A stretch of 64,000 nt of DNA from Chrysoperla carnea (Eukaryota > Arthropoda > Insecta > Neuroptera > Chrysopidae). Positions 1 to 12,723 of the stretch are shown one piece after another (position 1 is the stretch's first letter; the number at the start of each line of letters is the position of its first letter). A program made the position numbers and the translations under genes. The stretch spans positions 93,490,368-93,554,367 of the forward strand of contig NC_058337.1 of assembly GCF_905475395.1 (NCBI RefSeq). Reading direction: 5' to 3'. The notes beneath the pieces are model-generated. The model was not told the DNA's origin, did no database searches, and saw only the letters and a list, made by a program, of their open reading frames with translations.

Positions 1-656
1 TTATTATATATACTATACTATATTATAAGCATCAGGTAAAAAGAGTTTAAAAAATTTTTAACAAAAGAGGCTAGTTTCTTAAATATTAATATTTTATGAA
101 ATATTGACGAAAAACGAAATACCTTTTTTTCCATTAATTGTTTATAACTTTTGCAAATTTTTTATGTGCTGGAAAACGCTTACGGTACATTTTTCTAGAC
201 ATCATTCCGAATCCAACGAGCTTTCATTAGTACCTATTTTTACGACTATTATTTCTATATTTCATCAATTTGAACTTTTTGACTAGACTACAACTCATTC
301 TGTAAATTATAACTTCGTGATTTATATTGAATATGAATGAATGCAAGAAAAAATTCGTTGATTTACTAAAATAACATTTCATTAAAAAATGTATGATTCT
401 TATCCGTACCATTCAAATTATAAATATTAGTAAATAAACTTTTTCTCTTAAAGAATTAGGTACGAGCTGGATAGCAACGTTAACTAAAAAACTTAATACG
501 ATTGTATAAATTCTGAATATTGAAGGGGGACTATCCGATTATCTAAATGCATAATTGAATGATTTTGATCATTTTCATCCATAAATTTGACCGTAGAAAA
601 TTATAAAAAAACCATCTGAAAAAAAGTTAAGACCTTAATACAGGAATAAAAATAAT
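1..656. other. Gene-free, AT-rich sequence
   Basis: Only short open frames without recognisable protein similarity; nothing else seen. Confidence 0.6.
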
Positions 657-816
657 TAAAAACCGTTTCGACCGACTTCATAAAAGTTGTTGGTACACTT
701 TGTGTCTCAAAAAATGCACGGATTACATATAGTACTATATATAATCCATGCATTTTTTGTGACACAGAGTGTACGAACATTGTTATAAAACTTTCGGTTC
801 CCATTCGGTTTCAATT
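657..816. mobile_element. Foldback (inverted repeat) element
   Basis: The inner arms of about 43 bases (689-731 against 736-778) match with only a few mismatches around a GTAC centre. Weaker symmetry continues outward to AACCG/CGGTT near both ends. It looks like a small palindromic MITE. No coding capacity. Confidence 0.65.
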
Positions 817-1067
817 TTGCTGATTAATTATGATATAACTTTAATGAATATAACAAAATTCATCATCAAAGTTAAAAAGAATTTTAGCGTGCAAAACTTG
901 AGGAACTTTGATTATAATTGCCTTCAAAATACTCACTGAATAAGGAATAAAAAACCCGCCGAAAATGAAGTTGGCGAGTTTCTTAATTTAACAATTTCTA
1001 AAGAAAAAACAATTATTTTTTTGAATTTTGCAACTCTTTTTTTTTTCTTGAACTACAAATATATATA

Positions 1068-1533
1068 TCTTAATATATATATTTCTTGTGTGCGTGTGTA
1101 TGTAATTGAACTCCTCCTAGACGGCTGGACCGATTTTGATGAAATTTTTTGTGTGTGTTCGTGGAGATTCGAGAATGGTTTAGATTTACAATTTGGTCCA
1201 GTACAACTGTTTTTAAGGGTTCCGTACCAAAAAAATGAAATTTCATTAAATGGTGGGAGCGCATATAAATCATATCACATTATGTATACTATGTGTACTA
1301 TGTATTTTTAATAGTATTCAGGTATTGTCAATAGGCATTTATTAGAGCCATATGCGAGCGCAGCGAGCTCAACTATCAAAGGTCAGGCCAAAGGTCGAAG
1401 GTCAGGCCACTCCAATAAATAGGAGTTAAATTGGGGTTTAGCGGGATGGGTTTAGCGGACAGGCTAAACGTAGTATAGGTATTCATGAATTGGAGTTACG
1501 TTTTTACGGGACAACGTCCGTCGGGGCCGCTAG
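1068..1533 (+). mobile_element. Non-autonomous Helitron-like element
   Basis: It begins with TC after an A. An internal GGCTGGACCGATTTTGATGA block follows, as seen in many insect Helitron-like repeats. It ends in GGGGCCGCTAG followed by T, with the compact GC-rich 3' end expected of a Helitron. Insertion between A and T fits Helitron target choice. No Rep/helicase is present. The short open frames inside are not genes. Confidence 0.7.
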
Positions 1534-2592
1534 TATATATATATATATCTGATTTATATTTTCTGACTATATTCTCTAAAAAAGTGAGACCTGAATAAAG
1601 TCGTTAAGACTGTGCTATACACATTTTTTATTGGAGTGAAACTTTATAATTTTGTTAAAACTCCTCTTAAATATTCATTCGTCGAAAAAATTTTTTTTTA
1701 AGAAAAGCGGTTTTCCAAATAAGAATGGTTAAAGTTACAATTGAATTTCAAACACTGCGATTATACCCTTTACTCTATCGATTTGAACTTTAGATATATT
1801 TTAGGTAGGTATTCATATTCTACTTGCCGTAGGTGCTTTTATTTTTCGCTTTTAAAATCCTGTTAATGTTCCCAATTTTCATTGTTTACATCCAGGTACT
1901 TTCCCGTTATTCTACAGTATCTGGATGTGTATAAATCAATTTAGTTCACAAAATTTCCTGATGCTCAAACGATTCGCATGCCGAAAACCACATTGAAATG
2001 CAACTTACGAAATTTCGCGACTATTGAAATACATAAAATAAATAGTAAAAGATTTATGAAATACATAAAATAGTAAAAGATTCATCTATAATTATGGAAA
2101 ATATTTAGCTACCGGCATCAGTGAATTTTTTTAGTTCATACGATCATTGAGTCCAGTAACAATATTCTTCTTAGAATTTGAAATTTATCATTTTTTTACT
2201 AGATTTTCCGTTTTCCAAAGTCTAATTAGAACCTTTTGTTTTTTACAAATATACCGATAAGAAAAATCCAAATTTTTAAAAAAATACATGATTTCGATAA
2301 TGTTTGTAGGAATTATTTTATTAAAATTTCTTCATCAATACCTGAACTATAGTAAAACTCCTATAGAAATTATCGAAATCGATTTTCAACTTTTTTAAAC
2401 ATGGGAATCAATCATAATAATTTATCCCTTATTGTTTGTTGATTTTCACAAAATGTAAAAAGTAATATTTATAGAGTTTATTAAATAGTTTTCAGTCAAT
2501 TTCAACAGGTTGAATTGATTATGTTATGAAAATCACGTCAATTTGGTTTCGTATTTATGACCAGATCTTAGGTATTTTATGATATATTTTTT
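1534..2592. other. Gene-free sequence
   Basis: Starts with a short TA-dinucleotide run right after the Helitron end. Otherwise AT-rich sequence with no feature recognised. Confidence 0.5.
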
Positions 2593-2920
2593 TAACTCCC
2601 GAACCCAAATCCGAAGTTTGACCGCTATGTGTGTGTGTCTGTCTGTCTACGTGTGGCACCGTAGCGCCTAAATGGATGAGCCGATTTTGATTTATTAGTT
2701 TCGTTATAAAGGTAATTTAATTGAGAGTGTTCTTAGCTGTGTTTTAAGTGGGAGTATGGTTTCCGTACCCGGAATAATTAAAAAATAGGTGATGATCTTC
2801 AAAATCGGTTCAGCTTCGGAAATGTTCTAAGGAAAAAGATAATTTAATGGAGAGTGTTTTAGATATGTTTCAAGTGTGAGTTTAGGGTTCCGTACCCGAA
2901 AAATTTGTTGGGGGTATTTT
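2593..2920 (+). repeat. Interspersed repeat, family R1, copy 1
   Basis: Contains the CCGTAGCGCCTAAATGGATG block and two pieces of TTCCGTACCCG, typical of a dispersed insect repeat. The 3' part (about 2787-2910) matches the reverse strand of 23230-23375 closely. A fragment of the same family sits near 40238-40320. Confidence 0.6.
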
Positions 2921-4245
2921 TCCCACAGCTTCCACATTTATCTATCATTCATCGGATACAGATCGAATTAAGATACTTTGAAATATAAGTTATATATTTA
3001 AAGTTTAAAATATTTACAAAATCAATCTGTATTTTTGACGGGCTGTAGAAATCGTTGTGTTTTTAAATTATGGAAATTATCTAAAATTTGAAACATCTTC
3101 ATAATAAAATTGATAAACATATAAACTAACCTGTATCTAAACAGATTCCCATGGTAAAAGACGCCAGTTTATTGAACAATATAAGATCTGATGATGCATG
3201 GATAAATTTAATTTATTCACTACAATTTTACTTAAAAGTCTTTTCGAAATTAATTAAAAGTAACAAAAATCACACATTAATCAAAATTCAATAATTATAA
3301 TATTTAAATATATATTTAACAAATTAAAAATTAAAATTTATAAAAATTTTATCACTTAACGGAAAAAAATCTCACTACTTATCGAATGAAATAATTGAAG
3401 CAAATAGTTTTTCTTTTCGGTCCTAAATTTTCTTCTACTACTTAGAACTTTCTAAATGTGTACAATCAAAAAGTATTTTAACGACTGGACGGAACTCTAT
3501 TATTATAATAATAAATTCTTAAAACATGAAAAATGTTGACGTTATGGTAAATAATTGATAGGGTATATGTATATGAAATTTTCCTGCGCGTATATACTCA
3601 AGTATAGCCGATATTAGTGTTGCGGCGTGGTAGATAGTCCACGGTCACTGGTCATACATACATTAAATGGTATACTTACCACACCACAAACAAATGGTGG
3701 GGGGTATGGTAGTTCTCCATGGAAACGATTTTAAGAATTGACTAAAAACAAATTAATAACTATAATAATAAATATATACCATATAAGTATAAGTTTTTGA
3801 TGTGTTTTCTTTCTAATAACTAATTCATTTGTTTATTTTTTATGATGATATATGGTTCTGACACATATTTCTTAGAAATTTCTAAGAAAATTTTATAGTC
3901 CATCATATTATAAATGAACATATAGAGTTCATTAATCTTTTCATAAAATGTAGCGTCGTGAAAGAGAATGTAAAACGTCAGACAGACAGTCTTGTAGAAA
4001 AATATGAACCAACTAACTAAAAATCAACTTCTTTCAGTTTTCAACTGTTTTTCACGAAAACTATCCGATCAATTTGAATGAGAATTATTCCACGCAAATC
4101 TTATAAAACATATGCCTCGTTCAGTTTCCTCCATAGGGAACCTTCCTGATTAATCTGCAAAACCAAAATTTTGTTGATAATAAATAAAGTAAATAAATAC
4201 TCAGTTATTCGCTGTTAATTAAAATGTATCAAAAAATACCAGTTT
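2921..4245. other. Gene-free sequence before the satellite
   Basis: AT-rich, with no open frame or repeat family recognised. Confidence 0.5.
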
Positions 4246-6135
4246 GCCAATTTTGATAAACCAAGTATGTAAACTACTAAATTTGGGCCATACTTTTCAA
4301 ATTTGTGATCAAAATTAACCTAGCTCTAATAGGTTTCAAGAATGTGGAGTCCTGGTCCCGGAATTAGGCACGTTAGTGATAGGTAGCGAAAAACTGGCAT
4401 CAAAACTGAAAAGAATGACCCAAGATTAGTGGGTTTCAAAAAAAATTCCAATGAGATTGGATCAAATTTGCCTGGGTTATCAAAAAATCGAATTTTTTAA
4501 CTTGATGACGTCATCAGAATCTAAAAAATTTAATTTTGCTCTATCACATCCAAATTTTAGCCAATTTTGATAAACCGAGTATGTAATCCTACTAAATTTG
4601 GGACATAATTTTCAAATTTTTGATCAAAATTAACCTAGCTCTAATAGGTTTCAAGAATGTGGAGTCCTGGTCCCGGAATAAAGCACGTTAGTGATAGCTA
4701 GCGAAAAACTGGCATCACAACTGAAAAGAATGACCCAAAATTAGTGGGTTTCGAAAAAAATTTCAATAAGATCGGATCAAATTTGCCTGGGTTATCAAAA
4801 AAATCGAATTTCTTAACTTGATGACGTCATCAGAAACCAAAAAATTTAATTTTGCTCTATCACATCCAAATTTTAGCCAATTTTGATAAACCAAGTATGT
4901 AATCCTACTAAATTTGGGACATACTTTTCACATTTGTGATCAAAATTAACCAAGCTCTAATAGGTTTCAAGAATGTGGAGTCCTGGTCCCGGAATTAGGC
5001 ACGTTAGTGATAGCTAGCGAAAAACTGGCATCACAACTGAAAAGAATGACCCAAGATTAGTGGGTTTCAAAAAAAATTCCAATAAGATCGGATCAAATTT
5101 GCCAGGGTTATCAAAAAAATCGAAATTTTTAACTTGATGACGTCATCAGAATCCAAAAAATTTAATTTTGCTATATCACATCCAAATTTTAGCCAATTTT
5201 GATAAACCAAGTATGTAATCCTACTAAATTTGGGTCATACTTTTCAAATTTTTGATCAAAATTAACCTTACTCTAATAGGTTTCAAGAATGTAGAGTCCT
5301 GGTCCCGGAATGAAGCACGTTAGTGATAGCTAGCGAAAAACTGGCATCACAACTGAAAAGAATGACCCAAGATTAGTGGGTTTCAAAAAAAATTCCAATA
5401 AGATCGGATCAAATTTGCCTGGGTTATCCAAAAAATCGAATTTTTTAACTTGATGACGTCATCAGAATCCAAAAAATTTAATTTTGCTCTATCACATCCA
5501 AATTTTAGCCAATTTTGATAAACCGAGTATGTAATCCTACTAAATTTGGGACATACTTTTCAAATTTGTGATCAAAATTAACCAAGCTTTAATAGGTTTC
5601 AAGAATGTGGAGTCCTTGTCCCGGAATTAGGCACGTTAGTGGTAGCTAGCGAACAACTGGCATCACAACTGAAAAGAATGACCCAAGATTAGTGGGTTTC
5701 AAAAAAAAATTCCAATAAGATCGGATCAAATTTGCCTGGGTTATCCAAAAAATCGAAATTTTTAACTTGATGACGTCATCAGAATCCAAAAAATTTAATT
5801 TTGCTCTATCACATCCAAATTTTAGCCAATTTTGATAAACCGAGTATGTAATCCTACTAAATTTGGGTCATACTTTTCAAATTTGTCATCGAAATTAACC
5901 TTACTCTAATAGGTTTCAAGAATGTAGAGTCCTGGTCCCGGAATTAAGCACGTTAGTGATAGCTAGCGAAAAACTGGCATCACAACTGAAAAGAATGACC
6001 CAAGATTAGTGGGTTCCAAAAAAAAATTCCAATAAAGTTGGATCAAATTTTCCTGGCTTATCAAAAAAATCTAATTTTTTAACTTTATAACATCATCATA
6101 ATTTAAAAAATTTAATATTGCGCTTTTCACATCTA
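4246..6135 (+). repeat. Tandem satellite, six monomers of about 316 bp
   Basis: Monomers start with GCCAATTTTGATAAACC at 4246, 4560, 4876, 5192, 5508 and 5825, so the period is 314-317 bases. Copies are highly similar. The first lacks a few bases, and the last decays after about 6020. Monomers 1-5 carry the perfect 14-base palindrome TGATGACGTCATCA (4503, 4819, 5135, 5451 and 5768); in monomer 6 it is degraded. Frames are broken by stops, so this is not coding. Confidence 0.95.
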
Positions 6136-6826
6136 TACAATTTTTCAAAAGCGCTTATTTTCATCTATAAGTACCCTTTTAACGACATTTTTAGAATTCA
6201 TAGAATCTAAAGCAGATAGATACAAATTAAGAAATTAAGCGCCCGTATACAGTTTAAAAATTAGATTAGAATTTACACTAATCTATCAATAATGACGTCT
6301 AATGAATTAGTCGTCGTAAGCTTACTGCCGGTCCCTAGATGAATAAGCTTTAATATTTTAATATAGTTACATACCTTTTTAATATTTTAATATAGTTACA
6401 TAGCTTAAACTCTCTGGGAAATAGATCTACTTTTTAAAAACTCTCTTTTGTTACCTCGCACTGATAGGTACGTGCCTACTTTGCCTTATGGATAATCCAC
6501 CCAAGGAATATTTGTAACATTTGATATTGCATAATTTTTGCGTTATAACTGACATTCAATGGTTAAAATTTCGAATAAACCATTCAAAAGTAGATCGATT
6601 CAAGAAAGTAAACAATCCCCTTTTGCGGTAAACAACTTTCTTATATACATTTCGTACTAACAATCGGAGTTAGTACTATATATTTGGTACAGCGTTGTAC
6701 AGATCTTTTAGAACTCCCTGTATATTGAAAATAATTACTTGGGTACATATTTATAACGGTTTAACTTTTTAAAATTTGATAGCGTGCTTTCTTACTTTAA
6801 AACAAGGGATAAAAGTTAACAAAAAA
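6136..6826. other. Gene-free sequence
   Basis: AT-rich. Contains a short direct duplication of a TTTTAATATTTTAATATAGT-like block near 6347-6405. No gene seen. Confidence 0.5.
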
Positions 6827-7652
6827 ACAAGTGAAAACAAACAATTGACTGAGTTAATTGTTGAAATATCATGTATAGACAGTGTTGATTACTGTATCAC
6901 ATTACACATATACCTATACATGTCACACATACATAACTGATAATCCCATATTAATACATATACTATAAAATTTGCATCTTATTTGTGCCCTAACAGTGAT
7001 GTTTACAAAAAAATATTTCGAACAAGTTTTTGATAAAGAACATTCTTTACATTTAAACTTTTGTTCTATCTAACGGTTTCAAGACCAGATTAACCTATGT
7101 TGCTCATTCACTGCTCACTTTTTATGTCCTGAGTGCGCTGTAAAAATTTCAGCTTGAGATCTTTTTCGTTTTTGAGTTATCGTGTTCACAGACGGGCGTA
7201 CAACCGAAAATGGACTAATTAGATGATTCTATGAACACCTATACCAAAATTTTTTTCGTAGCATTAATAGTTTTAAGCGTTACGAACTTATGACTAAACT
7301 TAATATACTATCTATATTTCATATACAGAATGTTCGATTTAAATCTAGGCATATAAATATCACGAGTATGACAGAGTACATGCGTTAAGCAAAGCATCTA
7401 AGTAAGAGGTATTATAGGTGTTATATGAATTGCAAAAATGACTTGTATCGTGGCTTATCTGTTGTAGTTCATCTATTCAACTAAGAAACTCGCACTCTCC
7501 AAACGTCTTACAACTATCTCAACGCATATTAAAGCTTCAACACATGGATATAATACCTCTCACTTAGATGCATTGCTTAACGCATGTATTATGTCATACT
7601 CGTGATATTTATATGCCTAGATGTAAATCCAACATTCTGTATATATGGTATA
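6827..7652 (-). repeat. Interspersed repeat, family R2, copy A, split by a MITE
   Basis: Reverse-oriented copy of the family found at 37240 and 38752. It shares the TTAACTCAGTCAATTGTTTG-like end, the ACGATAACTCAAAAACGAAA block and the TATACCATATAT end. The last part is displaced by a MITE at 7325-7640. Confidence 0.8.
7325..7640. mobile_element. MITE with long terminal inverted repeats
   Basis: Terminal inverted repeats of about 95 bases start ACAGAATGTT and end AACATTCTGT, sharing a block containing ATATAAATATCACGAGTATG. The spacer is about 125 bases. It sits inside an R2 repeat; comparison with intact copies at 37240 and 38752 gives an AT-rich target with a short ATAT/AT duplication. No transposase. 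Confidence 0.8.
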
Positions 7653-9012
7653 ATGAGTTATAGCAGCTAGCAGAATCAAATTTTTTTTTCCATACATTGT
7701 CTTGTATGGATGTCTTATGTATAGGTAAATTGTATTACTGTTTAATCAGGCTTTTACGTAGCTAACATGTATGTAATAAATAATATATTTATTAGTTAAA
7801 TTAATATTATGACTACTTATTTTTAAATAATAAATAAATTAACCATAAAAAATGGTTTATAAGAATTGGAAAAATTATACACATTTCATTAAGTATATGA
7901 TTATGATATAACATATATGCCAATAATAACATTCGTCAGTCATAGTTTTATTTGGTACCTATATCTTTAAAAGTTTTAATTATGTAGGTAAAGCAGACTA
8001 CCTATCTAGCTATAAGTACGTGGTCTATATAAAAGACAGATAGGTATATTTAAAAACTTTCAATTTATCTAGGTCATTTTTCCTTTATTAAATATGCAAT
8101 TTTAAGTAATTATATGAGAAATAGATACTCATTATATTTGAGTAAAATCAATAATTTCTTACTAATCAATTATTGTGTAAATTTTAATATACGAGTAATA
8201 TTTATAAATAAATCTTATATCAACATTAGTACACACGAACCTATCTATTAAAATAAACTTAGAAATAAAATCTGCATACCTAGATAAATTATGAGACTAT
8301 CTTCATAGAAGTTGTATAACAAGCTCGTATCCGAATTTACCTTCTACTTCTATATTTGAAAAAATAATAAAGAAAAGACAAAAATAGAGCTGGAAAAAAA
8401 CCCTACAACTTTGGGGGTATTACGTTTAAGACTATTCTTGTCCAAATTACTGAGATGGAAAGTGGAAAATTTTCATACAGCTTTGAATTATTAGTCTATA
8501 GGACTTGACTTCTAAAAATTTGCTTTTTCATCGGATTTTAGCTCCAATACCGATGTTTAGAAAATTAGAGTTGACTAGTGCATTTTGGAATTTTGTTTTG
8601 TTTTTTTTAATTTTACATAAAGTGGTCAATACGAGGTTTTGCTAAAAAGTGTTAAAATTTGGAAGTTTCTCATGTGAAGCAGGCCTTATAAGGCAAACAA
8701 ACTTATACAGCAAGGCAATCACACTCAACGTGGCCCAATATCAACTTCCAAACATGATGGCAATATTTTGCACATTATTTCTCACTTTGAGTGTAACCAC
8801 CCTCGTATTTTGGAGTAGAGACAACGATTTAAATAATTTTTTGTCGCTATACGTAGGTACTACTTGATGAGTAGTACTCAAAATTAATAAAACAGTCACT
8901 TTACAATCAGATATCCAAAATTAAGAGTAATTTATAATTATTTACTAAAAAAAATACAAGGATAAATTCGGTTATATTTAATGTTTATATAATATATATT
9001 ATCCTATAGTCT
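7653..9012. other. Gene-free sequence
   Basis: AT-rich. A 72-codon open frame at 8649-8867 has no recognisable similarity and is not called a gene. Confidence 0.5.
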
Positions 9013-9570
9013 AAGATCCCAATTAGGATCGACCTTCACCCATCTGTTTACCGGATGAAAGTTATTTTTTATGAAATATAAAATGTTAACAAATATCCCT
9101 GCAATGGGTTGCCTAAAAAAATGTGGTCCAGACTACTTTTAGTGAAAATATCAAGAGTAAAATTTTTTGAAATTTTTCACTGACTTGCATATCTTACGAA
9201 TTTTGATCTACTCGAAAGTAAAAGCCATAAAGAATATGCAGCAGCTATGTTGTCTGCCTTTTTTCGTTCACTATTATCGCATTTATACAAGTTGAAAATA
9301 GTAATTACGTGCATCTGTTAATTCATTGACTCGCATATCTAAATAAAGATAATTTTGTTACAATTACGGTGGCATATGATTGGCCACAAAATATTGGTCA
9401 AAAATAATGTTTACAAGCTTTCCAAGTTTTGATATTTATATTAAAAATGGTCTTGACCATATTTTTTAAGGCAACCCGTTACAGGAATATTTGTTAATAT
9501 TTTACATTTCATAAAAAATAACTTTCATTCGGTAAACAGATGGGTGAAGGTCGACCCTAATTCGGATCTT
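9013..9570. mobile_element. Foldback element with arms of about 150 bases
   Basis: The left end AAGATCCCAATTAGGATCGA and the reverse of the right end match over about 150 bases, including CACCCATCTGTTTACC and GGTTGCC blocks. The centre is unrelated sequence. Typical of non-autonomous DNA transposons; no protein is encoded. Confidence 0.8.
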
Positions 9571-11451
9571 GTACTACTACTTATAATTATTTAATAAATT
9601 TCTTGGGTGGTTTTTGGTTGCTGTATAAAGAATTTGAAAAAATTTTTATATAGCAAGACAATAAATACTGAATTTTGAATGAGATGTATATACCAAATTT
9701 TGAATGAGATGTTGTCCTTTTAGTTAAAAATTTTAGTTTTGACTTCTTATTTGCGATATATCTAGTCGTATTTTATAGAAGGATCAAAAAGATCCGAAAT
9801 AAGTTGCAAATTAAAAATAAAATAAATAAATATCCATAAAACCTGCGAAAAATAACTTTATTTGAAGAACAATGGGTGACTTCAAGAAACACAAGAAACT
9901 TCAATTTTCTTGTTTTAAAACTGAATTTTTTAATAAAACTAAGCAGCGTAATTTGTAGAGGTAACCACCCTGTTGTAATAATGTAAAAACGTGTCAATCT
10001 TTTATCTATAAAATTCATAGGTCTAAATAAACCACCCAAGGGTTAAAATTTAACCTTAGGATTAAATTACCCACTCTAAGAATAAAAATTTGTTTCGAGT
10101 TTGTGTCAGTTTACAAACCAATTAATTAAAAATTTAATAACTGTTTGTTAATGAACAAATAAACAAAAAAAATTACCATGAATTTAATGAAACAGCTCAT
10201 GTACGTAATATTTTAATGTACCTACACAGTTATTAATATTTAATTATTATTACAGGCCGGTGTAAAACTTTTTTACTGCTTCTGAAAAGCAGAACTGAAT
10301 TACAATAATTAAGCTTCTCGATTGTGCATGAACACGGTTTCGGATCCAAATGAAATATCGATTTGTTTCGATTTCGGATTTCTTGTCAAACAAAGATAAA
10401 AGTTTCTTTTCAGTTTTATTTCTATTGATTATTTAGAATTGTTTTTATAAAATTTATTTCAGTTTAACGATTTTCCGCTATTAATTTTTTGACAGTCTAA
10501 TTAACTTTTACTATAAAATGCATCAGTGGCAAACTCCGCTTAGGTACCAAATTAATTTTTGTTAATTTTAAAAACAAATTTTAAAAAATCAAAACAAAAA
10601 CATAGGTGTTTGTAATAAATTGGCGCTACGCCTAGTGGATTTTGCCAAGGAATTTTTTGTTTAAAAGGCTCATTTCTATTTTATATTTCTAATTATTAAA
10701 AATTGTATATGCTTTATTATTTTTTTTTTTTACAAACAAAAATGGGGCCGAACAAGAGAGAGTGTAGATGTATATGTACGTGCACTAAAATCGGTTCGGT
10801 GCCACTTTGATTTGAACGACCTATAACAAAAAAAAAAACAAAAATAGTTGAATTGATATCCTTCTTGTTTTTCGTCGGTTAATTAACAAGCCAAGTAAAA
10901 ATATAAGCCTGAAAAAATTAAATATTTGGGCTATAATAGTGCTATATATTCAAATTCCAGTACATAGTGATTAAAAAGACAAAAAATTAATTTTGGCTTG
11001 TAATTTATTTTATTGTAGGTACTAGAACAAGGTTAATTATATTAATATTGATTAATTAAATTAATACTTCTTTAATACGCTTACAAAGTTTCATTAAAAT
11101 TTCATAAATAACACCAATTAATCATTACGTTTATTAATTAAATATATGGTAAATATGTAATTTTGACTTTGAAATATTACCATACCCTCCTCTTCCTACA
11201 AAAAATTAACACAGGTACTTTTAATACTATTCGAAACAAAGGCCAGTTTTTAAAGTCAATATTCTTGATCTTTTGGATCACTTTGAAACGATAATGTAAA
11301 TAGTAACAGTACATTTTTATTTAAATCGTATATCATCACAGCCAACTAACTTAATTAGCCGCATTCAATTAACCTTCAAACAGCTAGGCCTAGTCATTTA
11401 AATTTAGTTCCACTTCCTGCTACCTAGCGCTTAAACCCACACACTGGCAAT
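9571..11451. other. Gene-free sequence
   Basis: AT-rich with several A or T runs. No gene or clear repeat seen. Confidence 0.5.
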
Positions 11452-11529
11452 ATGGCGACGGCAAGAAACAATATTGTTGGTGTTTGTCAGTTTCATTGCG
11501 TTTACGCAAAAAAAATAAACAATGGAAGA
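11452..11529 (+). promoter_or_regulatory. Possible transcription start and short first exon
   Basis: ATGGCGACGGC at 11452 resembles a YY1/Pho-type site. Thirty-odd bases later comes TCAGTT (11487-11492), the arthropod initiator consensus. It is followed by an ATG at 11522 and a near-perfect donor GA|GTGAGT at 11529/11530. Together these look like a promoter and a tiny first exon of a plus-strand transcript. Read from 11452 instead, there is a 42-codon open frame. No downstream partner exon could be proven. Confidence 0.3.
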
Positions 11530-11706
11530 GTGAGTAGTGACAAAAAGTTGGAACCAAGTATGTTACTGAAACCAAACTGAAATTCAAAAGCTTTCCTCAA
11601 ACATTTTATCTTTAATGTTAAATTTTCGCTAACATTCACTTTTGTTTTAAATATCAGAAGTAGGATTCAGAATCTAGCAATCGATTAAAGATAGGTTAAA
11701 TAAGAC

Positions 11707-11768
11707 CACAAATTTGAAAATTATGACCCAAATTTAGTAGGATTACATACTTGGTTTATCAAAATTGA
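11707..11768 (-). repeat. Isolated fragment of the satellite monomer, inverted
   Basis: About 60 bases reading, on the minus strand, as the start of the 4246-6135 monomer (GATAAACCAAGTATGTAATC and following). It lies 5.6 kb from the array and in opposite orientation. Confidence 0.8.
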
Positions 11769-12385
11769 ATATAATTTGAAGGTAATAGTAATTTAACACA
11801 AATATTATTGATACCTATAGATTGTTACATGGGGTGTATTAAGTAGTTATGCGTTTTTTTTTTTCTTCGAAAATACCCAAAATTATTGTCGGTTATATCA
11901 CTCATTGTATTGCAAACACTATTACAAGAAGCACAAACTGAAAATTATAAGTGAACCCTAACTGATGAGGTTAGTCTTACACTTTTTACCTTGCTTTCGC
12001 TTTTTCTACCCTTAGAACTCGATAAAAATAGTTTCTTTACGGCCTCTACTATTATAAAAAATACATATCCAAATCATTTCAATGTCAACAAAATAATAGA
12101 TTCCTTCAAGATATCCCGATTCCTTTCTAGATAGACAATCAGCCTCCCATGTGTATTTCTGCTCTCATTTTCTCTCTATCTGCCCTGCTTGGCAAAAAAA
12201 TAAAGTAAATTATTTTATACTTTTGTTTAGTTTTTAATTCGATTATAGCTTTTACACTTTTAAAGCGCGTAAAAAACATCGAATATAAATTGCTCACGCC
12301 CGCACTGCGAATTCAATAAATCCACAACCAAACTTCACCGACATACATCTGTTTTTGATATAATTAACTCATGAGGTAGACTTTA

Positions 12386-12675
12386 CAGGGTTTTCCAAGA
12401 TTTAACAGCTGGACTTCATCAAATAGTAAATAATGTTAAGATAATGACAATTTGTCACAGCCGAGAGTGTCCTTTTCTTGATACAGGGTGTTGAATTTTC
12501 GAAAAGAAAGATATTTTTGTGAATTTATAGTGATAAATTATGAAAACCAGATTTCAAATTTTTAAGCAACCGTTTTAGCAAAATTCATAATAGCATCCTA
12601 TGTTAAGAAATTGTCATTATTTTAACGTTATCTACCATTTGATGAAGACCTGCTGTTATAACTTGGATCACTCTG
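12386..12675. mobile_element. MITE-like inverted repeat downstream of Hs2st
   Basis: Arms of about 60 bases (12394-12455 and 12611-12668) share CTTCATCAAAT and AATAATGACAATTT-type blocks. It lies just beyond the probable Hs2st polyadenylation signal, so it is outside the gene or at its edge. Confidence 0.75.
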
Positions 12676-12717
12676 CAAATTCATTAAATAAATAAAAAAT
12701 TTACTGGTTATCTTTGT

Positions 12718-12723
12718 TTTATT
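12718..12723 (-). terminator. Possible polyadenylation signal of Hs2st
   Basis: AATAAA reads on the minus strand 143 bases past the stop codon, giving a plausible short 3' UTR. Another AATAAA overlaps the stop codon itself (12865-12870). Which is used cannot be told from sequence alone. Confidence 0.45.

Noticed and set aside
1021-1311. 96-codon open frame
   Set aside because: Mostly covered by the Helitron-like element; no protein similarity.
4246-6135. CRISPR-like regular repeats
   Set aside because: The whole monomer of about 316 bp repeats, with no unique spacers, in an animal genome. It is a satellite.
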